Below, piece by piece: positions 25,907-32,663 of a DNA stretch of 64,000 nt; the stretch's first letter is position 1; each line of letters opens with the position of its first letter. The DNA is taken from NCBI RefSeq assembly GCF_943913045.1, contig NZ_CALTVH010000001.1:62001-126000 (forward strand), given 5' to 3'. A model generated the notes under the pieces. The model was not told the DNA's origin and did no database searches. It worked only from the letters and a program-made list of their open reading frames with translations. This stretch comes from an uncultured Ezakiella sp. Lineage in GTDB: Bacteria; Bacillota; Clostridia; Tissierellales; Peptoniphilaceae. The position numbers were made by a program, and so were the translations under genes.

Positions 25907-26478
25907 AAGAAACAATAAAACTTGGTATTATACTTCTTGTTTTTGCTTTGGTTGCAGCTGGTGTTTTAGGCTATGTAAATAGTGTAACAGAACCAATTAT
26001 TGCAGAAAGAGAAGCCAGTGAAGCTAAAGCTGCTTATCAAGAATTGATTCCAGAAGCTGATGAATTCGTTGAATTTACTAGCGAAGAATTAAATGAATAC
26101 AAGGCAATTAACTCAAAGGTCACAAACATTGTAAAGGCCATTAAAGGTGGAGATGAAATTGGATATCTACTAACAACAAATGGCGGCGGCTACGGCGGAG
26201 ATATCACAGCAATCACTGCTCTTATAGGGGATGAAATTAAAGCTATTAAAATTTTAAAGCACAAGGAAACTCCTGAAATTGGAACTAAAGTTGATAATCC
26301 AGATTTCCAAGCTCAATACTCAGGCAAATCCGTTAGAGAACCAATAGCTGTTAAGAAAGAAAATCCTGGTGCTAGTGAAATTCAAGCAATTACAGGTTCA
26401 ACTGTAAGCTCTAGAGGTGTTACAGATGCTGTAAATATAGCTTTAGATATTTATAAGGAGTTGAACAATGGACTATAA
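25903..26478 (+). CDS. rnfG: Rnf complex subunit G (FMN-binding)
   Basis: RnfG has one N-terminal membrane helix (residues 6-26) and a periplasm-side FMN-binding domain. The covalent FMN motif is AITGSTVSSRGV, with T167 as the likely attachment residue. Other family features are GGGYGGDITAITALIGD and ILKHKETPEIGTKVDNPDF. At 191 residues its length is normal. It overlaps rnfD by 4 and rnfE by 11 bases, consistent with stoichiometric co-translation. Confidence 0.97.
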   Translation: MKETIKLGIILLVFALVAAGVLGYVNSVTEPIIAEREASEAKAAYQELIPEADEFVEFTSEELNEYKAINSKVTNIVKAIKGGDEIGYLLTTNGGGYGGDITAITALIGDEIKAIKILKHKETPEIGTKVDNPDFQAQYSGKSVREPIAVKKENPGASEIQAITGSTVSSRGVTDAVNIALDIYKELNNGL

Positions 26479-27082
26479 AAAAATTATAAAAGATGCGTTA
26501 TTTAATAATAATCCAGTCTTGGTTCAATTGATAGGACTTTGCTCTGTACTAGCTGTTTCAATTAATGTTGAAAACGCTCTTGCAATGACAGCAGCAGTTG
26601 TATTTGTTACCACACTGAGCAATATCTCGATATCACTTCTTAGAAATGTTATTCCTGATAAGATCAGAATTCCTATTTACATTGTTGTAATTGCAACATT
26701 TGTTACTATTGTAGATATGTTCTTAAATGCTTTTGCTCAAGATGTGTATGCTTCACTAGGATTATTTATTCCGCTAATCGTTGTAAACTGTTTGATACTT
26801 GCAAGGGCAGAAAGTTTTGCAAGCAAAAACACATTGCTTCCCTCAATTGTAGATGGATTCTTTAGTGGACTTGGATATGGTGTAGCTATTATAATATTAG
26901 CTGCAATAAGAGAAATTATTGGTTCAGGTAAAATATTTGGATATACAATTTTCGAAGGCTTTAATCCAATGGGATTATTCGTTATGCCAGCTGGCGCGTT
27001 CATTATTCTTGGATTAATGATTTTTGCCCTTAATATTTTAAGGGATAGAAAAAAGAACGCAAGTGATGAGGAGGCTGAATAA
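26468..27082 (+). CDS. rnfE: Rnf complex subunit E
   Basis: RnfE is a six-helix membrane subunit homologous to RnfA and NqrD. The 204-residue protein has NPVLVQLIGLCSVLAVS near its start, LGLFIPLIVVNCLILARAE and FFSGLGYGVAIIILAAIREI, all conserved in the family. The membrane cysteines (in IGLCSV and VVNCLI) correspond to those that ligate an iron-sulfur cluster between the RnfA and RnfE proteins in related complexes. It overlaps both neighbours, with its stop sharing a base with the rnfA start. Confidence 0.96.
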   Translation: MDYKKIIKDALFNNNPVLVQLIGLCSVLAVSINVENALAMTAAVVFVTTLSNISISLLRNVIPDKIRIPIYIVVIATFVTIVDMFLNAFAQDVYASLGLFIPLIVVNCLILARAESFASKNTLLPSIVDGFFSGLGYGVAIIILAAIREIIGSGKIFGYTIFEGFNPMGLFVMPAGAFIILGLMIFALNILRDRKKNASDEEAE

Positions 27083-27654
27083 TGAATATTTTTCAAATAA
27101 TTATTTCAACTATTTTTGTAAACAACTACGTATTTAGTCAGTTCCTTGGTATATGTCCATTCCTTGGAGTTTCAGGTAAGGTTGAAACTGCAGGTGGCAT
27201 GAGCTTGGCTGTAACATTTGTTATGACAATAAGCTCTGCGCTTACTTGGGTGATTCAAAGATTTATCCTAGATCCATTTGGACTAGGATATCTACAAACA
27301 ATTGTATTTATTTTGGTTATTGCTAGCTTGGTACAATTTGTTGAAATGGTAATTAAAAAGCTTAGCCCTTCGTTATATCAAGCTATGGGTGTTTTCTTAC
27401 CATTAATTACAACAAACTGCGTTGTTCTAGGTGTTGCTATTGTTAACATTCAAAATGAATACAATATTTTCCAAACAATTGCAAGTGCTCTAGGTGCTTC
27501 TATTGGATTTGGACTTGCGCTATTATTATTAAGTGCTTTGAGAGAAAGATTAGAACTTGCAGATGTACCTGAAGCTTTGAAGGGATTCCCAATGGCTCTA
27601 ATAGCTGCTGGCTTAATGAGCATTGCTTTCACAGGTTTTGCAGGATTAATATAG
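27082..27654 (+). CDS. rnfA: Rnf complex subunit A
   Basis: RnfA is the pseudo-symmetric partner of RnfE in the membrane core. The 190-residue protein begins NIFQIIISTIFVNNYVFSQ, followed by FLGICPFLGVS with a membrane cysteine, LPLITTNCVVLGVAIVN with a second, and LALLLLSALRERLELADVP. Six membrane helices are visible. rnfB follows 6 bases later, with AGGAGG spanning the junction. Confidence 0.97.
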   Translation: MNIFQIIISTIFVNNYVFSQFLGICPFLGVSGKVETAGGMSLAVTFVMTISSALTWVIQRFILDPFGLGYLQTIVFILVIASLVQFVEMVIKKLSPSLYQAMGVFLPLITTNCVVLGVAIVNIQNEYNIFQTIASALGASIGFGLALLLLSALRERLELADVPEALKGFPMALIAAGLMSIAFTGFAGLI

Positions 27655-27660
27655 GAGGTA

Positions 27661-28560
27661 ATGATGTTTACAGATATTTTTAAAGCGATTGCCGTCCTTG
27701 GAATTTTAGGTTTTATTTTTGGCGCACTACTTAGTATAGCTTCAAAAATATTTGCAGTTGAAATGGATCCATTGGTTGGGAATATCTTAGGGGTTTTACC
27801 TGGAGCCAACTGTGGAGCATGTGGATTTCCTGGCTGTGAAGGTTTAGCAAATGCTATTGCAAATGGAAAAGCCCCATCTAACGCATGTACAATTGGTGGA
27901 CCAGGTGTTGCTGCAAAAGTTGCAGAAGTTCTTGGTTCAGAAGCGCTAGATGTTGAAAGACAAGTCGCTGTTGTTAGATGTAATGGAACCTGCAAAAACG
28001 CTGTTGATAAATATAATTATCATGGGGTTAAAGACTGCAGATACATGGCTCAAATTGGTGGCGGAAATAAAAAATGTTCTTATGGCTGCCTGGGTTGCGG
28101 AACATGTAAAGATATTTGTCCATTTGATGCTATAGAAATGGTAGATGGCGTTGCAGTTATTGTGAAAGATAAGTGCGTAGCATGTAAGAAATGTATTGAA
28201 ATATGTCCTAAACATATTATTGAACTTATGCCTTATAACAAGCACACAGTTGTTAAATGTGCTTCAAATGATAAGGGTAAAGTTGTTAAAGAAGCATGTA
28301 AGGTTGGATGTATTGGATGCACATTATGTGTTAAGAAATGTCCTAAAGAGGCTATTACATTTGAAAACTCTTTAGCTCATATTGACTATGAGAAATGTGT
28401 AAATTGTAAGATTTGTGTAAAAACATGTCCTACAAAAGCCATTCAAGACGATAGACCAGAAAGACCGCATCCAGTGGTTAAACCTGTTGAGACTAAAGAA
28501 GAGGATAAGAATAGCACAGAAGCTAAAGAAAAAGAAGCACAAGTTGCAGAAGATAAATAG
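27661..28560 (+). CDS. rnfB: Rnf complex subunit B (polyferredoxin)
   Basis: RnfB accepts electrons from ferredoxin. The 299-residue protein has an N-terminal membrane helix (about 6-30), a domain with CGACGFPGCEG near residues 58-68, and a series of ferredoxin-type repeats: CLGCGTCKDICP, CVACKKCIEICP, CIGCTLCVKKCP and CVNCKICVKTCP, plus extra cysteines in RCNGTCKNA, DCRYMA and KKCSYG. The C-terminal 35 residues are charged and low in complexity. It closes the rnfCDGEAB operon, 4 bases before a strong terminator. Confidence 0.97.
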   Translation: MMFTDIFKAIAVLGILGFIFGALLSIASKIFAVEMDPLVGNILGVLPGANCGACGFPGCEGLANAIANGKAPSNACTIGGPGVAAKVAEVLGSEALDVERQVAVVRCNGTCKNAVDKYNYHGVKDCRYMAQIGGGNKKCSYGCLGCGTCKDICPFDAIEMVDGVAVIVKDKCVACKKCIEICPKHIIELMPYNKHTVVKCASNDKGKVVKEACKVGCIGCTLCVKKCPKEAITFENSLAHIDYEKCVNCKICVKTCPTKAIQDDRPERPHPVVKPVETKEEDKNSTEAKEKEAQVAEDK

Positions 28561-28564
28561 TATT

Positions 28565-28591
28565 AACTCGGGAATTACTCCCGAGTTTTTA
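28565..28591 (+). terminator. Rho-independent terminator after rnfB
   Basis: AACTCGGGA (28565-28573) and TCCCGAGTT (28579-28587) form a perfect 9-bp stem with a 5-base loop, followed by T residues. Confidence 0.93.
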
Positions 28592-28617
28592 TTTATGTAA
28601 AATTATTTTTTATTATT

Positions 28618-28658
28618 GTTAGCAATGGCTAACTTTTTTAAAATAAATGTGTTATAAT
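28618..28658 (+). promoter_or_regulatory. Flavodoxin promoter with inverted repeat over the -35 region
   Basis: TGTTATAAT (28650-28658) is an extended -10 promoter; no good -35 is present. GTTAGC (28618-28623) and GCTAAC (28628-28633) form a perfect 6-bp inverted repeat with a 4-base spacer, placed about where a -35 would be. This is a natural place for a regulator to bind. The predicted start is about 28665, with AAGGAGG just before the gene. Confidence 0.5.
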
Positions 28659-28677
28659 ATATCAAGGAGGTATTCTT

Positions 28678-29100
28678 ATGACAATTAATGTTATTTATTG
28701 GTCAGGCACAGGTAATACTGAAGCTATGGCAAAGGCAGTTGTAGAAGGAATTGAATCTGCAGGCAAAGAAGCAAAATTAATTTTTGTTGATGATGCTACC
28801 ATTGAAGATGTAACAGGTGCTGAAGCAGTTGCATTTGGCTGCTCAGCTATGGGTGATGAAGAGCTCGAAGAGGATTCTTTTAGACCATTTATGGATGAAG
28901 CTAATAAAGTTATTAGCGGTAAGAAAGTTGCGATCTTTGGTTCATACGAATGGAACGAGGGACAATGGATGGACTATTGGACAGAAGAAATTAATCAAAC
29001 TGGATGCAAGCTTGTTGTACCAGGATTAATTGCCTATGACTTTCCAGATGATGAAGCACTTGAAAAGTGTAGAGAGCTAGGAAGAGCCTTAGCAAAATAA
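28678..29100 (+). CDS. Short-chain flavodoxin
   Basis: Flavodoxin is a low-potential FMN electron carrier that can replace ferredoxin under iron limitation. The 140-residue protein has the FMN phosphate loop SGTGNTEAMAKAV near residues 9-21, a CSAMGDEELEED loop and FGSYEWNEGQWMDYW, which carry the flavin-stacking aromatic positions. Length is right for a short-chain flavodoxin. Its position immediately after the rnf operon, but under its own promoter and terminators, suggests a related electron-transfer role with independent control. Confidence 0.94.
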   Translation: MTINVIYWSGTGNTEAMAKAVVEGIESAGKEAKLIFVDDATIEDVTGAEAVAFGCSAMGDEELEEDSFRPFMDEANKVISGKKVAIFGSYEWNEGQWMDYWTEEINQTGCKLVVPGLIAYDFPDDEALEKCRELGRALAK

Positions 29101-29119
29101 GCTGAGATTTTTCTCAGCT
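29100..29119. terminator. Hairpin at the flavodoxin stop codon
   Basis: AGCTGAGA (29100-29107) and TCTCAGCT (29112-29119) form a perfect 8-bp stem with a TTTT loop. There is no T tract after it, so it may protect the mRNA 3' end rather than terminate. The true terminator follows. Confidence 0.55.
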
Positions 29120-29132
29120 ACATAATAATTTT

Positions 29133-29155
29133 AGGCGCTATAAGCGCTTTTTTTA
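29133..29155 (+). terminator. Rho-independent terminator after flavodoxin
   Basis: AGGCGCT (29133-29139) pairs with AGCGCTT (29143-29149) around a 3-base loop, including one G-U pair, and is followed by a run of T residues. Confidence 0.85.
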
Positions 29156-29191
29156 TTTGCATTTATAATATTTTTATTATTTTTAAAAAAA

Positions 29192-29235
29192 GAAGTTTAA
29201 AAGCAGTTGAAACGAAGTTTAAAATCGTATATAAT
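29192..29235 (+). promoter_or_regulatory. Promoter of Y-family polymerase operon with paired direct repeats
   Basis: TTGAAA (29207-29212), a 17-base spacer and TATAAT (29230-29235) form a strong promoter. The 11-base repeat GAAGTTTAAAA occurs at 29192-29202 and again at 29214-29224, spaced 22 bases apart (about two helical turns) and flanking the -35. No canonical Gram-positive LexA box (CGAAC-N4-GTTCG) was seen. The repeats are candidate binding sites for an unidentified repressor. Confidence 0.55.
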
Positions 29236-29253
29236 ATATGCGGAGGTAGTTTT

Positions 29254-30756
29254 ATGGCTGATAAAAAAACATACATAGCTATTGATCTAAAATCTTTTTA
29301 TGCGTCGTGTGAGTGTATTGAAAGGGGATTAGATCCTCTAAAATATAATTTACTTGTTGCTGACAATTCTAGGACTGATAAGACAATATGTCTTGCTGTA
29401 TCTCCGCCTTTAAAATCCCTAGGCGTTCCTGGAAGGCCGCGTCTATATGAAGCGATTGAAATAATAAAAAAATTAAACATTGATAGGCTAGAGAAGTCGG
29501 GTCTAAAAGATTTTGAATATATGTCATACAATATTGATGAAATAAATAGATCTCAGAAGGTTGGAGTAGATTATATAGTCGCACCTCCTCGTATGGCCAA
29601 GTATATTGAAGTTAGCAAGTCTATATATAAGATATACTTAAAATGGATATCAGCTGAGGACATACATGTGTATTCTATTGATGAAGTATTTATCGATGCA
29701 AGCAATTATTTAAATCTATATGGTATGGATGGAGAAGACCTGGCGTCTCATATTGTAAATGATGTTTTAAAAGAGACCGGCATAACAGCAACTGCTGGTG
29801 TGGGAACTAATATGTACTTGTGCAAGGTTGCTATGGATATACTTGCTAAGCATACTAAGCCAAATTCTCATGGAGTCAGAGTTAAGGTTTTGGATGTGGA
29901 TAGTTATAGAAAACATTTATGGGATCATAGGCCTCTTACAGATTTTTGGAGGGTAGGAAGTGGTTATCAAAAGAGGCTTGCAAAGTATGGGCTCTTTACT
30001 ATGGGAGATATAGCTGAGTTTTCTATTAATTATGAGGATGTGCTATACAAAGAATTTGGAATAAATGCAGAGCTTTTAATAGACCACGCTTGGGGTTATG
30101 AGCCATGTACGATTTCTGATGTAAAAAAATATAGACCGCAAAACACAAGCAGGAGCAGCGGGCAAGTTTTACATGAGCCTTATAAGTACAATCAAGCTAA
30201 GGTAGTTATCCAAGAAATGGCTGATAGTTTGGCACTCGATTTATATTCAAAAGGCTTGGTGAGCAATCAGATAATTATTAGTATTGGATATGATAGGTCA
30301 AGTTTAGAAGATAAAGAAATTAAGTATGATGGTGAGATTAAACTAGATCATTATGGGAGAAAGGTTCCACAAAAATCTCATGGTAGGAAAAATTTAAATA
30401 TGTACACTTCATCGTCTAAAGTTTTTATTGATTCTGCTAGTGAACTTTTTGATGAAATAGTAAATAAAGAGCTTTATATAAGAAAGTTAAATATTGTGGC
30501 TAATGATACTTGTTACAAGGATGAAATTAAAAAAACAAGTCATGGTAGGCAGATAGATATGTTTAGCTTAGAGAATAAGAGAGAAGAGAACAATGAAAGA
30601 ATTAAATTGAACCGAGATAAAGAAGAAAAAATTCAAAAAGCTGTTCTGGAAATTAAAAACAAATATGGAAAAAACTCTATTCTAAAGGGCATTAATTTTA
30701 GACAAGGAGCTACAGGAATAGAAAGAAATAGACAGATAGGAGGGCATAAGTCATGA
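29254..30756 (+). CDS. Y-family DNA polymerase, UmuC/ImpB-like
   Basis: Y-family enzymes copy past damaged bases. In this 500-residue protein the palm motif is IDLKSFYASCE with D11, and the second is SIDEVFIDAS with D143/E144. A segment near GVGTNMYLCKVAMDILAKH precedes a helix-hairpin-helix region (FWRVGSGYQKRLAKYGLFTMGD) and the little-finger domain. Residues 85-115, between fingers and palm, are typical of the Gram-positive UvrX/YqjW branch rather than DinB. The ATG follows CGGAGG. Its partner is the YolD-like gene overlapping its 3' end by 4 bases. Both are commonly DNA-damage inducible and plasmid or prophage linked; here the flanks look chromosomal. Confidence 0.9.
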   Translation: MADKKTYIAIDLKSFYASCECIERGLDPLKYNLLVADNSRTDKTICLAVSPPLKSLGVPGRPRLYEAIEIIKKLNIDRLEKSGLKDFEYMSYNIDEINRSQKVGVDYIVAPPRMAKYIEVSKSIYKIYLKWISAEDIHVYSIDEVFIDASNYLNLYGMDGEDLASHIVNDVLKETGITATAGVGTNMYLCKVAMDILAKHTKPNSHGVRVKVLDVDSYRKHLWDHRPLTDFWRVGSGYQKRLAKYGLFTMGDIAEFSINYEDVLYKEFGINAELLIDHAWGYEPCTISDVKKYRPQNTSRSSGQVLHEPYKYNQAKVVIQEMADSLALDLYSKGLVSNQIIISIGYDRSSLEDKEIKYDGEIKLDHYGRKVPQKSHGRKNLNMYTSSSKVFIDSASELFDEIVNKELYIRKLNIVANDTCYKDEIKKTSHGRQIDMFSLENKREENNERIKLNRDKEEKIQKAVLEIKNKYGKNSILKGINFRQGATGIERNRQIGGHKS

Positions 30757-31166
30757 CATTTAAATATAATAATATAATAAATATGGAAAGACCTAGATCT
30801 GGATCGCATATAGAGATGTCAGCTATGAATAGGGCCGCACAATTCGCTCCTTTTGCAGCCCTTAATGGCTATGAAGAAGCCATAGCTGAGTCCGCAAGAT
30901 ATACTAATAGAAAAATAGATTTAAGTGAAAGTGAGCTCGATAAATTAGATTGGAAGCTTAATGAGTGTTTAAGGAACATAAATACATCTATAAGATTGAC
31001 TTATTTTGAAGCGGACAAATTAAAAGAAGGCGGCAAATATTTATCTATATCTGGAAAAATTAATAATATTGACGATTACGATAGGACTATAACTTTAGAT
31101 TCTGGGTTCTGTATAAAAATAGATAATATATACGACATAGAATTTGAAACTTTAACAGGCGAATAA
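30753..31166 (+). CDS. YolD-like protein, Y-family polymerase accessory
   Basis: The 137-residue protein has the YolD signature MSAMNRAAQFAPFAALNGYEEAI near residues 24-46, a region that resembles part of the UmuD/DNA polymerase IV-interacting proteins, followed by a small beta-rich domain with SGKINNIDDYDRTITLDSG. YolD proteins are almost always encoded next to UmuC-like polymerases and are thought to control them, though their mechanism is not well established. The 4-base overlap (ATGA) with the polymerase gene supports translational coupling. Confidence 0.85.
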   Translation: MTFKYNNIINMERPRSGSHIEMSAMNRAAQFAPFAALNGYEEAIAESARYTNRKIDLSESELDKLDWKLNECLRNINTSIRLTYFEADKLKEGGKYLSISGKINNIDDYDRTITLDSGFCIKIDNIYDIEFETLTGE

Positions 31167-31174
31167 AATTAAAG

Positions 31175-31217
31175 AAACTACCTTTATAAGTGAATTAAGC
31201 TTATAGGGTAGTTTTTA
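31175..31217 (+). terminator. Terminator after YolD-like gene
   Basis: AACTACC (31176-31182) and GGTAGTT (31207-31213) pair, with further pairing of ATAAG to CTTAT inside, and a T run follows. It faces the terminator of the minus-strand operon. Confidence 0.85.
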
Positions 31218-31236
31218 TTTGCGAAAAATTATTTAA

Positions 31237-31271
31237 ATAAAAAAGTATGGCCTAATTAAAAAGCCATACTT
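31237..31271 (-). terminator. Terminator of the minus-strand ABC operon
   Basis: AAGTATGGC (31243-31251) and GCCATACTT (31263-31271) are perfectly complementary. Read on the minus strand, the stem is followed by a run of six T residues (plus-strand A residues before 31243). Confidence 0.88.
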
Positions 31272-31292
31272 AAATCTAAATAATTATTTATA

Positions 31293-32663
31293 TTATTGAG
31301 TTCTAATTGCTTCTAGTGGTGAAAGCCGAGTGGCCTTTGTAGCTGGATAGAAACCACTTACCAATCCTATTATAGATGAAAAAGCAAGGGCAGCTAGTAC
31401 CAGCCATAAGGGAATAATAGAAATCTTGGCTGTTTCCCCAGGCATACCGCCCATCATACCACCCATCATGCCCATATCAGAACCATATGATGGCTTAGAC
31501 GCGTAGCTATTAATAATAGCACTTATGATGTAGCTAAATCCTATACCAACTCCACCACCAAATAAACCTATGAGTGCAGCTTCTGTTAAGAATATTTTTT
31601 TAATATCCTGAACACTTGCGCCAATAACTTTCATTATACCAATTTCTTTTATACGCTCATAGATACTCATAACCATAGTATTTGCAATTCCGATTGCTGC
31701 AACTAATAAACTTACAGCACCAATGCCACCCAGGATTATTTGCTGGTTTTCAACCGATTTAATCATGGGCTCTACATATTTCATTTTACTCTGAGCATTA
31801 AAATTTAATTTCTCTAAAGACTCATTGACAACTTTAACGTTTTTAATATCATCAACTTTAACTAGAATTTGTGAATACTTGCTGGTAGAGGACCCTCTAC
31901 CAAAACTATAGCCACCTTCAGCCTTGTTTTGGTCTTTCATCCTTTTAGCTTCACGATTAATCTTTTCTGCAAACTCCATGTTAATGAAGATATTGTACCC
32001 GTATTCGAAGTCTTGTTCATCTAGCTCACCTATAGGAATTATTTTAAAGGTCTTTTTAAAAGATGGTCTATCATCTTCGCTAAAATCATAACCAATACCT
32101 ATTTCAATTTTGTCTTTTTCCAGGTTAACAGGGGATTCATTATTAGAAATGATTCCCCTATTTGTAGATTTTGGGTTATACCAAGACCTCTTAATGCCTC
32201 CGCCAAAAACTGCAGCATTGGTATCATTTTCTGTTAATAACTTACCCCATACTGGCTTGATATCAAAATCACTAAGAACATTTGGATCAACTCCAACTAT
32301 TTCTGCATAAGTCTGATATTTTTTCGAAAAAATTTGTGCATCATCAACTCGAAGCATTGGCATAACAGAAACAACATGTTCTAATTGTTTGATAGTATTT
32401 AAAGCCTTATCATTTAGAGGGGCAGGGTCCTTGGCAGCCCCCGTTTCATTATTATAAATAGGATAGGGCATTATGTTGATAACATCCAATGCGCCCATTT
32501 CTTCAAGTTGTCTTTGGGTATTTGCTTTCATACCAAGACCAAGGCTAAGCATAACGACAATTGATGCACAGCCAATTGTTACACCCAAGATAGTTAAAAT
32601 AGTTCTGAGCTTTCGTCTCCAAAGATTGCGAATGCTCATTAAAAGCAAATCAATATTACTCAT
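31293..32663 (-). CDS. ABC transporter permease, MacB-like (FtsX fold)
   Basis: The 456-residue protein has the MacB/FtsX layout: one N-terminal membrane helix (about 21-45), a long extracytoplasmic domain (about 46-305), then three helices (about 309-333, 365-387, 416-440). Family motifs include RNLWRRKLRTILTILGVTIG, IGIANTMVMSIYERIKEIGIMKVIG and the C-terminal PLEAIRTQ. An unusual Met/Gly-rich stretch DMGMMGGMMGGMPG (residues 396-409) lies in the loop between helices 3 and 4. It overlaps the upstream CARDB-like gene by 8 bases. Such permeases work as mechanotransmitters or exporters with an ATPase like the one at 34891-35640. Confidence 0.9.
   Translation of the reverse strand: MSNIDLLLMSIRNLWRRKLRTILTILGVTIGCASIVVMLSLGLGMKANTQRQLEEMGALDVINIMPYPIYNNETGAAKDPAPLNDKALNTIKQLEHVVSVMPMLRVDDAQIFSKKYQTYAEIVGVDPNVLSDFDIKPVWGKLLTENDTNAAVFGGGIKRSWYNPKSTNRGIISNNESPVNLEKDKIEIGIGYDFSEDDRPSFKKTFKIIPIGELDEQDFEYGYNIFINMEFAEKINREAKRMKDQNKAEGGYSFGRGSSTSKYSQILVKVDDIKNVKVVNESLEKLNFNAQSKMKYVEPMIKSVENQQIILGGIGAVSLLVAAIGIANTMVMSIYERIKEIGIMKVIGASVQDIKKIFLTEAALIGLFGGGVGIGFSYIISAIINSYASKPSYGSDMGMMGGMMGGMPGETAKISIIPLWLVLAALAFSSIIGLVSGFYPATKATRLSPLEAIRTQ

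Noticed and set aside
27450..27995. Long open frame on the minus strand inside rnfA and rnfB (181 residues)
   Set aside because: It lies opposite two well-supported rnf genes, has no ribosome site and its composition (rich in Ala, Pro, Ser) is that of a reverse-frame shadow.
28618..28633. Rex site before the flavodoxin gene
   Set aside because: TTGTTA and TAACTT are separated by 8 bases rather than 6, so the spacing does not fit the Rex 18-base operator.
29192..29235. LexA (SOS) box upstream of the Y-family polymerase
   Set aside because: No CGAAC-N4-GTTCG match exists; only an AAAC-GAA-GTTT inverted repeat and direct repeats are present, so I did not call LexA.
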